64,000 bases of DNA, taken from NCBI RefSeq assembly GCF_001305575.3, contig NZ_CP012373.2, positions 2,046,001 to 2,110,000 on the forward strand, written 5' to 3'. The position numbers were made by a program, and so were the translations under genes. This document shows, piece by piece, positions 1-8,362 of the stretch. Positions within the stretch are counted from its first letter, which is position 1. Each line of letters starts with the position of its first letter. The stretch comes from Beggiatoa leptomitoformis (GTDB taxonomy: Bacteria > Pseudomonadota > Gammaproteobacteria > Beggiatoales > Beggiatoaceae). The notes beneath the pieces are model-generated. The model made no database searches, was not told where the DNA came from, and worked only from the letters and a program-made list of their open reading frames with translations.

Positions 1-135
1 TGTCATCAGGATTTTTACCATTCCCCCACCTGCCTCGCCTGTGACTTCTAAAGTGGCAATTTCTTCTTGCGCTTTTTGTAAATTTGCTTGCATATCTTGT
101 GCTTGCTTCATTAAATTACCGAGTCCACCACGCAT
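1..135 (-). CDS. YbaB/EbfC-family nucleoid-associated protein, N-terminal 45 residues (partial)
   Basis: The first 45 codons of a minus-strand gene that runs off the left edge. It starts at an ATG at 133-135 and reads [20 protein letters not shown], then a Gln/Lys/Glu-rich helix and a Glu-Ala-Gly-Gly-Gly-Met turn. This is the typical start of the YbaB/EbfC family of about 105-110 residues, which forms dimers that bind DNA and in many bacteria lies between dnaX and recR. The neighbours that would confirm the dnaX-ybaB-recR order lie outside the window. Confidence 0.85.
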   Translation of the reverse strand, partial: MRGGLGNLMKQAQDMQANLQKAQEEIATLEVTGEAGGGMVKILMT

Positions 136-228
136 TAAAACTATCCTCGCTATAAAGTTAAGTTAAAAAGATAAAATAGTTATACGACTGTAAAATTCAA
201 CCAAATAAAAGATGCTTTATGATAAATG

Positions 229-822
229 CTATTTTTTCATCACACTTTCATCAATTTGTGTACCATCAATTTTTGCCCCTGTTAAATCAGCTTCTGTCAT
301 CGTTGCTTTAAAAAGGCTTGCCCCTGTTAAATAGGCTTCAATGAGATTGGTTTCTGTGAGATTAGTTTTAAATAAATTTGCACCTGTTAAATTGGCGCGA
401 AACAAGTCAGATTCGAATAAGTTGGCTCTAAATAAATTGGCTTCGGACAAATTTGCCCCAGATAAATACGATTCAATAAGATAAGCCTTTGTTAAATTGG
501 CTTCAGATAAATTCGCATCGGTTAAGTTAGTTCGCGCAAGATAAGATTCACTTAAATTGGCTTCGCTCAAATCCGCTTTACTTAAATTGGCTTTACTCAA
601 GTTTGCTTCGCTTAAATTCGCTCCAGATAAATTCGCTCCAGTTAAATTAGCGTTCGTTAAATCCACTTTATTTAAATTGGCGCGAAATAAATCCGCTTTC
701 GTGAGGTTTAGCCCTGCTAGATTGCTACCCGATAAATCAGGCCACTCAGCCGCCTTTGCCCGCCACGCATTCCACACAACTACCCCTTGCTGTAGGATAG
801 ATAAATGCTCTGGGTTTGCCAT
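229..822 (-). CDS. pentapeptide-repeat protein, 197 aa
   Basis: After a leader of about 30 residues (MANPEHLSILQQGVVVWNAW) almost the whole protein is an unbroken run of A(D/N)LxxAN-type pentapeptides, roughly 30 units from residue 32 to 190. Such runs fold into a right-handed quadrilateral beta-helix. Leu or Phe occupies the central position throughout, and polar residues alternate with Tyr and Phe outside. No signal peptide, transmembrane segment or enzymatic domain is seen. Some family members mimic DNA and bind gyrase (Qnr, MfpA), but most have no known function, and nothing here points to gyrase in particular. The DNA is correspondingly repetitive. It is a single gene, with a 93-nt gap to the YbaB gene downstream. 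Confidence 0.9.
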   Translation of the reverse strand: MANPEHLSILQQGVVVWNAWRAKAAEWPDLSGSNLAGLNLTKADLFRANLNKVDLTNANLTGANLSGANLSEANLSKANLSKADLSEANLSESYLARTNLTDANLSEANLTKAYLIESYLSGANLSEANLFRANLFESDLFRANLTGANLFKTNLTETNLIEAYLTGASLFKATMTEADLTGAKIDGTQIDESVMKK

Positions 823-1278
823 AACACCAATCTCTAATCTCTAAGGATAATTTAGATAAATATCGCCATTTTCCATCATTAAATAAGTCGCTCGATGTAT
901 GCAAGGGAGAAACGCATTCTGCAAATGTGTGTACATAGCGACAGTATCCATGAGTAGATTTTTCATTATTATGCACTTATTTATATCATTGAACAGGTGT
1001 TAATCTGTTAATGTGTCGAATGGATTATATAAATAATTTGATTATCTTACAGGAAAATATTAAACCAAAATCTTAATTGGTGAAATTGTTGTTAAATTGG
1101 GTTATTTAAAACAGCAAGCTAACGCCTTATATCCTTTTAGTCGTGTTACACAAATCAGGACTGCCACGCTTCGCAATTTACTTGTTTGGGTTATTTGCAG
1201 AAGTAGCGCGGATAGCACCGCTTAAAACAATGGTGTCCGTATGCGTCTTTCATCATTCCTTTAAAAAGATACTTAATC
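823..1278. other. intergenic region, 456 bp
   Basis: AT-rich spacer between a minus-strand gene and a plus-strand gene, so it should hold divergent promoters. None stands out clearly. It contains one member of the dispersed hairpin family near 1209-1239. Short open frames here have no coding signature. Confidence 0.5.
1209..1239. repeat. dispersed hairpin repeat, copy 1
   Basis: Inverted repeat with arms cggatagcacc and tggtgtccg around a cgcttaaaaca loop. It is the most degenerate of seven related intergenic hairpins in this window that share the core ggataccaccgc-ttaa-gcggtggtatcc. Confidence 0.5.
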
Positions 1279-2382
1279 ATGGATATACAACTCATTATTC
1301 TCTTTATTATTGGCTTAGTATTCTTGGTTTACGGGGCGGATATGTTGGTTGCAAGTGCTTCTAAACTTGCATTAATCATGGGAATTTCTCCATTGGTGAT
1401 AGGACTAACCGTTGTCGCATTTGGGACAAGCGCGCCAGAATTGGCGGTGAATATCCAATCGGCATGGATAGGACAATCTGATATTGCCATTGGGAATGTC
1501 GTTGGGAGTAATATCGCTAATATCCTATTGATTTTAGGCGCGGCGGCGGTTATTGCGCCATTGATGGTCAGTCAACAACTGTTGCGTTTAGATGTGCCAT
1601 TAATGATAGGGGCTTCTTTTCTCTTATGGTTTTTGGTTTTTGACGGCTTAATCAGCCTATTTGATGGATTTGTTTTATTCGCAGGTATTGTTATTTATAC
1701 CGTTTATTCTATTAGAAAAAGTCGGCAAGAAAATAATGCCGCTGTTCAAGCAGAATATGCAGAAGCCTTAGATGTGGAAGTGTCTAATAAAGGCCAAACA
1801 ACTATTTTTAAACAAATTGCTTTGCTAATAATGGGATTAGTTTTGTTGGTTGTCGGTTCTAATTGGTTAGTGGATGGTGCTGTTGCGTTGGCAAAATATT
1901 TTGGAATTAGTGAGTTAGTCATTGGATTAACCATTGTTGCGATTGGTACATCGTTACCCGAGCTTGCAACCTCCATTATTGCTAGTTTACGCAAAGAAGC
2001 CGATATTGCTGTTGGTAATGTGATTGGCAGTAATTTATTTAACATTCTCGCCGTATTAGGATTGTCCGCATTTGTTGCACCGAATGGTATTGCGGTTTCT
2101 GAATCAGCAATTTATTTTGATATTCCTGTGATGCTGGGTGTTGCCCTCGCAACATTACCTATTTTCTTTATAGGTCATAAAGTTGAACGTTGGCAAGGAG
2201 CTTTATTCCTCTTCTACTATGCGGCGTATCTGGTCTATTTAGTCCTGCTTTCTACTAACCACACGGGGCTAGAGTTCTTTTCTGATGCCATGTTATGGTT
2301 TGTGATTCCCTTAACCGTTTTAACACTCAGTGTTTTTGTGTGGCGGACATGGCAGGTAACAAAACTAAAAATAAATTATTAA
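1279..2382 (+). CDS. calcium/sodium antiporter, CaCA family (YrbG-like), 367 aa
   Basis: Integral membrane exchanger expected to move Ca2+ against Na+ or H+ across the inner membrane. It shows the internal duplication of the family: two alpha-repeat motifs, GTSAPE at residues 49-54 and GTSLPE at 223-228, each followed by a GN(V/I)xGSN motif (GNVVGSN near 72 and GNVIGSN near 245). The acidic residue of each G-T-S-x-P-E motif is a known cation ligand. About ten hydrophobic segments flank a polar cytoplasmic loop near residues 145-178. The length is normal for bacterial YrbG-type proteins. The ATG at 1279 follows a weak purine stretch. The stop codon is separated by one base from the next gene, so the two are probably translated together. 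Confidence 0.92.
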   Translation: MDIQLIILFIIGLVFLVYGADMLVASASKLALIMGISPLVIGLTVVAFGTSAPELAVNIQSAWIGQSDIAIGNVVGSNIANILLILGAAAVIAPLMVSQQLLRLDVPLMIGASFLLWFLVFDGLISLFDGFVLFAGIVIYTVYSIRKSRQENNAAVQAEYAEALDVEVSNKGQTTIFKQIALLIMGLVLLVVGSNWLVDGAVALAKYFGISELVIGLTIVAIGTSLPELATSIIASLRKEADIAVGNVIGSNLFNILAVLGLSAFVAPNGIAVSESAIYFDIPVMLGVALATLPIFFIGHKVERWQGALFLFYYAAYLVYLVLLSTNHTGLEFFSDAMLWFVIPLTVLTLSVFVWRTWQVTKLKINY

Positions 2383-2383
2383 T

Positions 2384-2971
2384 ATGCCTTGGGTAATCAA
2401 AATCGGGGGCAGTTTGGCAAACACGCCTGACTTGCCCCATTTGTTGACTGAACTTGTGCAAAAAGGCAGACACAAAGCGGTCATTGTTGCGGGCGGTGGA
2501 CAATTTGCCGACCAAGTTCGTCTTGCTCAAGCCCGTTGGCACTTTCCTGACAGCAACGCGCATCAGATGGCATTGCTTGCGATGGAACAATACGCATGGA
2601 TGCTACAGGGAATACAGCCAAGTTTACAAGGAGTTAGCACTCTCGCGGAAATTCATACGCTTTTAGAAACAGGCGAAAAAATTCCTCTCTGGCTTCCTTG
2701 TCAGATGACTAAAGGACGTGCTGATATTGAAGAATCTTGGGAAATGACCTCAGATAGTCTTGCCGCGTGGTTAGCCCAACAATTACAAGCAAGCCGTTTA
2801 ATTTTAGTTAAATCAGCCCATTTGCCGACATATCCCAACTCTTTAGAACAATGGGTGCAACAAGGGATTGTTGATGCGTGTTTACCACGTTATGTAGGCA
2901 ATTTTACGGTTTCTTGTGTGAATGATAGGGCGGTTGGTGCGTTATTAAGGGGTGATACACAAATTGGTTAA
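2384..2971 (+). CDS. amino-acid-kinase family protein, MfnE-like (H4MPT/methanofuran cofactor associated), 195 aa
   Basis: Small protein of the aspartate/glutamate/uridylate kinase fold. It has the N-terminal phosphate-binding motif WVIKIGGSL (residues 3-11), a second glycine loop VIVAGGGQFADQVR (about 34-47) and the late motif TSDSLAAWLA. It is shorter than UMP kinase or acetylglutamate kinase (about 240-300 aa). This short form with VKIGGS, GGG and W..TSD..A.WLA matches the kinase group found with tetrahydromethanopterin and methanofuran genes in methylotrophs and archaea (MfnE, which phosphorylates the aminomethylfuran phosphate). The assignment is supported by fae and two associated genes at 53.6-56 kb in the same window. 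It begins one base after the antiporter stop. The exact substrate in bacteria is inferred. Confidence 0.72.
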   Translation: MPWVIKIGGSLANTPDLPHLLTELVQKGRHKAVIVAGGGQFADQVRLAQARWHFPDSNAHQMALLAMEQYAWMLQGIQPSLQGVSTLAEIHTLLETGEKIPLWLPCQMTKGRADIEESWEMTSDSLAAWLAQQLQASRLILVKSAHLPTYPNSLEQWVQQGIVDACLPRYVGNFTVSCVNDRAVGALLRGDTQIG

Positions 2972-2977
2972 TCGTTT

Positions 2978-3006
2978 TTAAAAAAATAGGGCGAATAAAT
3001 TCGCCC
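2978..3006 (-). terminator. terminator downstream of trpD
   Basis: Perfect hairpin gggcgaataaattcgccc (2989-3006). Read on the minus strand it is followed by a T-rich run (2978-2988), so it ends trpD. The same 18 bases occur downstream of glyA at 56219-56236. Confidence 0.8.
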
Positions 3007-3014
3007 CGTACTCT

Positions 3015-4043
3015 TCACACAATACGTGCAAATCCCTGTGAACGACTCACTAATTCAGTCAATTTTTGTTTTGCTGCACCACTGGCTAAGGCTTCGCGGG
3101 CTTTAACAATACCTTGAGCAATGTTATCTGTAATACCTGCTGCGTATAAAGTCGCGCCTGCATTGAGTAAAACAACGTCACGCGCGGGACAAGTTTGATT
3201 ATTTAACACCTGATTAACCATAGTTAAACTCTCCGCGACAGAATTAACTTGAATAGAACTTAATGGCGCGGAACAAATACCAAATGTTTCAGGTTGAATA
3301 GTGTAAGTGCTGATGCTCCCTTCTCTTAACTCGGCGATAAATGTCTGGGCAGCAATACTAATTTCATCTAATCCATCTTCTGAATGTACAACCAACACAT
3401 GTTCACTGCCTAAACGTTTTAACACTTCAGCAACAGGAATAAGCCAATCACGACTGAAGACCCCCAACAATTGATTGGGTGCTTTAGCGGGATTAGTCAG
3501 TGGGCCGAGCAAATTAAAAATAGTCCGAACAGCCATTTCTCGGCGCGGTGCTATTGCGTGCTTCATAGCGGTATGATGTTGTGGGGCAAACATAAAACCC
3601 ACACCAACCGTTTGCACACAATCCGCAATTTGTTCAGGGGTTAAATCCAGTTTTACACCTAAAGCCTCTAAAATATCTGCACTACCTGAACGGCTAGACA
3701 CAGAACGATTGCCATGCTTGGCAACATGTGCGCCAGCCGCCGCAACAACAAACGCGCTGGTTGTAGAAATATTAAATGTACTTAAACCATCGCCCCCTGT
3801 ACCAACAATATCAACGAGATGAGGCGCATTAATATTGACGGGAATGGCTAATTGGCGCATCACTTGGGCAGCGGCAGTAATTTCTTCTACCGTTTCACCT
3901 TTCATACGTAACCCAATGAGAAAGCCACCAATTTGAGCGGGTGTTGCTTGTCCTGTCATGATTTCGGTCATCACGGCAAGCATTTCATCCATGTTTAAAT
4001 CACGTTTTTCTGTCACGGCTTTCAATGCAGTTTTTATATCCAT
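3015..4043 (-). CDS. trpD: anthranilate phosphoribosyltransferase
   Basis: Transfers phosphoribosyl from PRPP to anthranilate, the second step of tryptophan synthesis, in the cytoplasm. The 342 residues match the usual TrpD length. The N-terminal helical domain includes [18 protein letters not shown] (residues 34-51), followed by the PRPP/Mg-binding glycine loop GTGGDG at 81-86 and NIST just after. The downstream [21 protein letters not shown] segment is also typical. It stands alone here, with no trpG or trpC next to it, and is convergent with the kinase gene. A minus-strand terminator follows the stop codon closely. Confidence 0.97.
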   Translation of the reverse strand: MDIKTALKAVTEKRDLNMDEMLAVMTEIMTGQATPAQIGGFLIGLRMKGETVEEITAAAQVMRQLAIPVNINAPHLVDIVGTGGDGLSTFNISTTSAFVVAAAGAHVAKHGNRSVSSRSGSADILEALGVKLDLTPEQIADCVQTVGVGFMFAPQHHTAMKHAIAPRREMAVRTIFNLLGPLTNPAKAPNQLLGVFSRDWLIPVAEVLKRLGSEHVLVVHSEDGLDEISIAAQTFIAELREGSISTYTIQPETFGICSAPLSSIQVNSVAESLTMVNQVLNNQTCPARDVVLLNAGATLYAAGITDNIAQGIVKAREALASGAAKQKLTELVSRSQGFARIV

Positions 4044-4206
4044 CTTGTTGCCTTACATTCTCGGTTATAGGGTAGGATTGACATTATAATAAGCTTCTGT
4101 AGGCTCGCAATTGTCATTGATACCAGTTGAAAAACTTATGCTATGATGAATTGCATAATATGATTGACGTGCTTTATATTTTGTTACTTTAAAGAAGGAT
4201 TTTGCC

Positions 4207-4710
4207 ATGCTCCCACAAATTAAAAAAATTCTTTATCCCGCCGACTTAGGTGAACAGTCACGCCCTGTTTTACGTTATGCCATCAGTATGGCGCAAAAGT
4301 ATGGTGCGACCATTCGTATTATTCACGTTTTAGAACCACTAGGCACGGTCGGGGCGGCATTATTAGAAACATATATCCCACGTGATATGGCGGAAAAGAT
4401 GCACACCGATGCCATTAACGAAGTCCGTAGCAAGATGCAGCAGCGTTTAGAAGCCTTTTGTGCCGAAGAGTTGCATACAACCTCAGCAGAAAGCCATCTA
4501 ATCGATAGTATTGCTGTACTTGATGGCTCTGTTGCACAAACTATTGTCGAACAAGTGAAAGAAAGTGGTGCGGACATGATTATTATGGGAACACATAATT
4601 ATTCTGTGTTAGGCGAATTTTTTATCGGTTCTGTTGCACGTCGGGTAACGCAAATTTCTCAAATTCCTGTCTTAGTTGTTCCTATGCATGTTAATAAAAC
4701 ATTCGAATAA
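4207..4710 (+). CDS. universal stress protein A family, first of a tandem pair, 167 aa
   Basis: Cytoplasmic single-domain Usp protein beginning MLPQIKKILYPADLGE, with the usual alpha/beta fold and a C-terminal MGTHNY...GSVARRV segment followed by IPVLVVP. In ATP-binding Usp proteins the motif is G-x2-G-x9-G-(S/T). Here the second glycine is replaced (MGTHN), so nucleotide binding may be weakened. The start is the ATG preceded by aaggat. The next gene is a clear paralogue 39 nt downstream, which suggests a tandem duplication and joint transcription. The role in stress survival is inferred from the family. Confidence 0.92.
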   Translation: MLPQIKKILYPADLGEQSRPVLRYAISMAQKYGATIRIIHVLEPLGTVGAALLETYIPRDMAEKMHTDAINEVRSKMQQRLEAFCAEELHTTSAESHLIDSIAVLDGSVAQTIVEQVKESGADMIIMGTHNYSVLGEFFIGSVARRVTQISQIPVLVVPMHVNKTFE

Positions 4711-4749
4711 TTCTTGTTTGTTGTTGTCATCATCAAAGGAGAAAATCAC

Positions 4750-5250
4750 GTGTTACCAACGATTAAAAAAATTTTATACGCAACAGATATGGGAGAAAAT
4801 GCGGATGTTGTTTTCCGTTATGCCATTAGTCTAGCTCACCGTTACGATGCACGACTAACGCTAGTACATGTTACAGAACAACTAGGTACATTTGGAGAGG
4901 CATTATTTGAGGCTCATTTTCCAGAAGATAAAGCCAAACAAATGCACACTGAAGCAGTGCAAAAAGTGCAAAAAGGGATGCAACAACAATTAGAAGTTTT
5001 TTGTGCAACAGAATTAAAAAATAGCGAGATAGCCAGCCACTTGGTAGAAAGCATCACAGTGATTGAAGGACATAATCCCGCACAGGCAATTGTTGAACAT
5101 GCGAAAGCACAACATATTGATATGATTGTAATGGGAACACGTGGACATAACGCCTTAGGCGAGTTATTTATTGGTTCAGTCGCGCGCCGTGTTACACAAT
5201 TATCCGCAATACCTGTGTTAATCGTACCCATCATTCAAGCAGAAAAATAG
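4750..5250 (+). CDS. universal stress protein A family, second of a tandem pair, 166 aa
   Basis: Paralogue of the preceding gene, with MLPTIKKILYATDMGE at the start and an intact MGTRG...GSVARRV nucleotide-binding motif near the C-terminus. I place the start at a GTG at 4750. It follows an aaaggag ribosome site at a good distance and aligns exactly with the start of the upstream paralogue, whereas an upstream extension to 4714 would lack both. The pair may form a heterodimer, which is speculation. A short hairpin (about 5261-5281, cccc...gggg) lies just after the stop. Confidence 0.9.
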   Translation: MLPTIKKILYATDMGENADVVFRYAISLAHRYDARLTLVHVTEQLGTFGEALFEAHFPEDKAKQMHTEAVQKVQKGMQQQLEVFCATELKNSEIASHLVESITVIEGHNPAQAIVEHAKAQHIDMIVMGTRGHNALGELFIGSVARRVTQLSAIPVLIVPIIQAEK

Positions 5251-5361
5251 ATTTAAAAGATTTCCCCTTTGAAAAAGGGGGATTGTAGAAAAGTTTATCT
5301 GGTTTGTTAATTTTGAAGCTGTAACAGAAAATCCATTTTTGCTAAACAGGATAATTTACTG

Positions 5362-6057
5362 ATGAATATACATTATTTACAACATGTTCCTTTTGAAGGA
5401 CTCGCCAGTATTGCAACATGGATAGAAAAAAATGGACATTCTGTCACCGTTACCCGTTTATTTAATGATGAATCCTTACCGCCTCTCACAACGATTGATT
5501 GCTTGATTGTGTTAGGTGGGTCCATGAATATTTATGAAGTAGAACAGTTTGCATGGTTAACCCGTGAAAAAGCCTTTATTCATGAGGCGATACAATCGGG
5601 TAAAAAAGTATTAGGTATTTGTTTAGGGGCGCAACTAATCGCCGACGTGCTAGGGGCGAGTGTGACGCGCAATACGTATAAAGAAATTGGTTGGTTTCCA
5701 ATAGCGTTGATGAATACAGAAATTAGTCAGCGCATTTTCGGGGCGGATACCCTGCAATTTCCTGCATTCCATTGGCATGGCGATACTTTCGCATTACCAC
5801 CCGATGCAATTTCGTTGGCAAAAAGCGACGGTTGCCAAAATCAGGCTTTTCTTTATAAAGACCGTGTGTTAGGACTACAATTTCATTTAGAATCCACGCC
5901 AGCAAGCGTGCAAGACATTGTACAAAACTGTCATGCTGAATTGATTGCAGACAAATACGTACAAACAGAAGCGGATTTATTAGCGACAACCTGCCATTTT
6001 GCAGAAATTCAACAACGGGCGTGGCAGGTATTAGATTATTTACAAAATCTTCACTGA
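5362..6057 (+). CDS. class I glutamine amidotransferase-like protein, 231 aa
   Basis: Stand-alone GATase1 domain. The nucleophile elbow is GICLGAQ with Cys87, and the His-Glu part of the triad is in QFHLES (His175, Glu177). The segment IDCLIVLGGSMNIYE near residue 45 is the oxyanion strand of the GMP-synthase-like subgroup. No synthetase domain is attached and no partner synthetase is adjacent. Members of this group are often annotated as GMP synthase-like, but their substrates are mostly unknown; some hydrolyse gamma-glutamyl compounds. A terminator follows at 6068-6095. Confidence 0.88.
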   Translation: MNIHYLQHVPFEGLASIATWIEKNGHSVTVTRLFNDESLPPLTTIDCLIVLGGSMNIYEVEQFAWLTREKAFIHEAIQSGKKVLGICLGAQLIADVLGASVTRNTYKEIGWFPIALMNTEISQRIFGADTLQFPAFHWHGDTFALPPDAISLAKSDGCQNQAFLYKDRVLGLQFHLESTPASVQDIVQNCHAELIADKYVQTEADLLATTCHFAEIQQRAWQVLDYLQNLH

Positions 6058-6067
6058 ATATCTAGCT

Positions 6068-6095
6068 GGGCAGTTCTTAATAAACTGCCCATTTT
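6068..6095 (+). terminator. intrinsic terminator after the GATase gene
   Basis: Stem gggcagtt/aactgccc with a 7-base loop followed by attttt, 10 nt after the stop codon. Confidence 0.8.
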
Positions 6096-6153
6096 TGAAT
6101 GGATTTCTCACAAAAGTGGCACAACCATTTTTGCAAAAAATTTAATCTCTGTG

Positions 6154-7182
6154 TTACTTAATCAAGGCTTGCACCGCACTTTGTAATTCAACGGTATTCA
6201 CCAATTTACCGTTGACAAAAAATGAAGGTGTTCCCGCTAATCCTAAGCGTAAAGCTTCATTCTCGGCAGTTTTAACCTTGGCTTTGGTCGCAGGTTCTGC
6301 AAGACATTTCTTAAAAGCGGCTTCATCCAGTTTTAATAGGCCTGCAAATTCTTGTGGAGAATCTGTTTTTAATGTTGCTTGTTGTTCAAAAGCAAGTTCG
6401 TGATACTCCCAGAATTTACCTTGTTGGTCAGCACAGACTGCACCTTCAGCAACCGTGCGTGAAATACCTGAAGCATTAATTGGATAGTCCATATAAACCA
6501 GTTTGATTTTTTCCCCAAACGCCGCCATTAATTTCTTTACATCTTCTACCGCGTGTTTGCAGTGTGGACATTGATAATCAGCGAACTCTACAACGGTGAT
6601 ATCGGCATTTAAATTACCTTTTGCAGGGTAGCCCGTGAAATGAATATCCGCAATCGGGGCAACGGGTTCAGCAACCAATAATTCAAAAAAGCCTTCGCCT
6701 TTCACTTTTGCAATCAGCGTTTTTTGCTTTTCTTGCACTTTTTGTTGTTTCAAAAATTGAACTATCTGGGTTTTGGCTTCGGCTAAACTGACGGGAATAC
6801 GTTCCTTGTTCTTCTCATAAAACGTGTTGACTTCCGCCTCGCTGGGTTCATCTACCTTAAACCATTCTTGTAACAGCACTTCTTTGTCTTTGCCTTGCTT
6901 TTTCGCTTCAGCTTCTGCGTATAAATCAAAAACGGCTGCATCAACGATTTGTTTTTGCTTGGTGAAGTGTTCCATATCCGCATCGTACAAACTTTGCCGC
7001 AAACTGTCTGGCAGTGTGGCTTGGTTGTATTGAATACCTTCATAACCAAAAAGCAGGCGTTGGCTAGGTGGTACGGGTGCGGGAGGGGTTTTTGATGTTT
7101 CTTGCGCGCTTAAATTCAGTGAGGCACAAACAAGGCTTGCGAATAAACTTAGGTGACGAAAAGCAGATTGCCGATAAAACAC
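6154..7182 (-). CDS. DsbA-family thioredoxin-fold protein with N-terminal helical domain, 342 aa
   Basis: Probable periplasmic thiol-disulfide protein. An N-terminal signal sequence ends around SLNLSAQE (residues 20-28). A charged, largely helical region (about 60-165) follows, with EAEVNTFYEKNKERIP, as in proteins that place a SurA/parvulin-like segment before the thioredoxin domain. The catalytic domain starts near residue 185 with FADYQCPHCKH (CPHC at 205-208, as in E. coli DsbA). The conserved cis-Pro loop GTPSFFVNG is near 320. The start is a GTG at 7180-7182 with an aaagga ribosome site. The gene is 34 nt downstream of the FAH-family gene and probably co-transcribed with it. Oxidase or isomerase direction cannot be decided from sequence. 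Confidence 0.88.
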   Translation of the reverse strand: MFYRQSAFRHLSLFASLVCASLNLSAQETSKTPPAPVPPSQRLLFGYEGIQYNQATLPDSLRQSLYDADMEHFTKQKQIVDAAVFDLYAEAEAKKQGKDKEVLLQEWFKVDEPSEAEVNTFYEKNKERIPVSLAEAKTQIVQFLKQQKVQEKQKTLIAKVKGEGFFELLVAEPVAPIADIHFTGYPAKGNLNADITVVEFADYQCPHCKHAVEDVKKLMAAFGEKIKLVYMDYPINASGISRTVAEGAVCADQQGKFWEYHELAFEQQATLKTDSPQEFAGLLKLDEAAFKKCLAEPATKAKVKTAENEALRLGLAGTPSFFVNGKLVNTVELQSAVQALIK

Positions 7183-7216
7183 GTTTTTTTCCTTTGTTTA
7201 AAAACAAATAAGAGGG

Positions 7217-7885
7217 TTAAGCAACTGTTGTAACAAATGAATAGTCGTTTTCTAATTCAAGCAGAAGTTGGTCGCCTGATTTAAGTTCACCAACGCCTGC
7301 GGGTGTACCCGTTAATACAACATCGCCGGGAAGTAAGGTAAAGTAGGTTGAAATATAGGCAAGCAATTCATTGATTTTAGTTATCATTTGTCGGGTATTG
7401 CCTTCTTGTCGCAATTGTCCATTGACTGTCAGGCGAATATCAACATTTTGTGGGTCTTGGATTTGCTCTACAGGAATAAAAGGGGAAATAGGACAAGCAT
7501 TATCGAAGGCTTTTGCCATTTCCCAAGGATGACCTTTTACTTTTAATTCATCTTGTAAATCACGTAGGGTTAAGTCTAATGCTAACGCATAACCAATAAT
7601 TGCCGCCGCGACATCGCTCACATTTGCCTTTTTTAGAGGTTTACCTATCAGTAATGCAAACTCTAATTCATGATGGCATATCTTGCTATAACTGGGGATT
7701 TCTAGTGGATTACGCAAGTCGGCAAGCGCGGTATTGGGTTTAATAAATAATAAGGGTTTGCTAGGAATGGGGTTATTTAACTCTTTGGCATGTTCTGCGT
7801 AGTTTCTGCCTATGCAGACAACTTTGCCGACGGGGAGATTCACTGAAGAACCATCTAAAAACAGGTGTTGATAATGAGTGGTCAT
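7217..7885 (-). CDS. fumarylacetoacetate hydrolase family protein, 222 aa
   Basis: Cytoplasmic FAH-fold enzyme of the short class (YcgM/FAHD1-like), length typical. Visible motifs are VVCIGRNYAEHAKEL near the start, the metal-binding HHELEFALLIGKPL (His-x-Glu-x-Glu type) around residues 70-83 and GDVVLTGTPAGVG near the C-terminus. Family members hydrolyse or decarboxylate small diketo acids such as acylpyruvates or oxaloacetate; which one is not determined by the sequence. The start ATG is at 7883-7885. It is followed after 34 nt by the DsbA-like gene. Confidence 0.92.
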   Translation of the reverse strand: MTTHYQHLFLDGSSVNLPVGKVVCIGRNYAEHAKELNNPIPSKPLLFIKPNTALADLRNPLEIPSYSKICHHELEFALLIGKPLKKANVSDVAAAIIGYALALDLTLRDLQDELKVKGHPWEMAKAFDNACPISPFIPVEQIQDPQNVDIRLTVNGQLRQEGNTRQMITKINELLAYISTYFTLLPGDVVLTGTPAGVGELKSGDQLLLELENDYSFVTTVA

Positions 7886-8050
7886 AGTATTAAAACTGTT
7901 TTATCGTTGTTTGTTTTAGTTTAGTGAAACTTTAGCACAAATCGACGGTTTCCTACCAACGGACTCATAGTGCCAAGTAAGATAAATAAAGTTTGCGCCT
8001 GTATCCCTTATTTTATCTTTATACGCTTGATACTACGTTTATTTATTGAT

Positions 8051-8182
8051 TTAAATTTCAGTAAGACTTTGGCTTGATAGTCTTTTTAGCAGGAAGCTTA
8101 AATAATCACGCGCCTGTGCGGTTGTTTTGGCGGTTTGTTTAAGAAAGTTGTCAATATACTCCCGTTTGTATGCCATAGCCAT
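8051..8182 (-). pseudogene. short 43-codon open frame, possible remnant of a larger gene
   Basis: Reads MAMAYKREYIDNFLKQTAKT and continues as a charged amphipathic helix to a TAA at 8051. Just upstream on the same strand, a different frame reads ARLMIDRFYTA before a stop, so the two may be halves of a frameshifted coding sequence. I do not recognise the family, and no ribosome site is evident. It could equally be chance. Confidence 0.25.
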
Positions 8183-8269
8183 GACAATAAAATGATAGGT
8201 TATGCCGTGTAAAATCTATCAATCATGAGCCGTGCTAAATAGAAAAAGAGGTAAAAATAAGATGTTTAT

Positions 8270-8346
8270 TATCTGAACCAGAATTGGCTGAATTTCTGGA
8301 CACAAAAGTATTATTTTTGTGTATCTGCAAATCCTGATTCAGACAG
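8270..8346. repeat. imperfect palindrome, tctgaa-type ends
   Basis: Outer arms tatctgaaccagaatt and aatcctgattcagaca pair imperfectly. Inside is a second hairpin, acacaaaa...tttttgtgt. The ends resemble those of the 114-bp units at 20.2 kb. Confidence 0.55.
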
Positions 8347-8362
8347 GTTTAGGCTAAATAAC

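Larger units (their letters stand above)
7886..8362. other. intergenic region, 477 bp, with a small ORF remnant and a palindromic repeat
   Basis: Between two minus-strand genes. It holds a 43-codon minus-strand open frame (8051-8182) that may be a decayed gene and an imperfect palindrome (8270-8346) with ends of the tctgaa type seen elsewhere in the window. The rest is AT-rich with no other recognisable content. Confidence 0.5.

Noticed and set aside
557-844. Plus-strand open frame over the pentapeptide gene
   Set aside because: It is the antisense shadow of the regular repeat, with repetitive Leu/Ala/Lys composition and no ribosome site.
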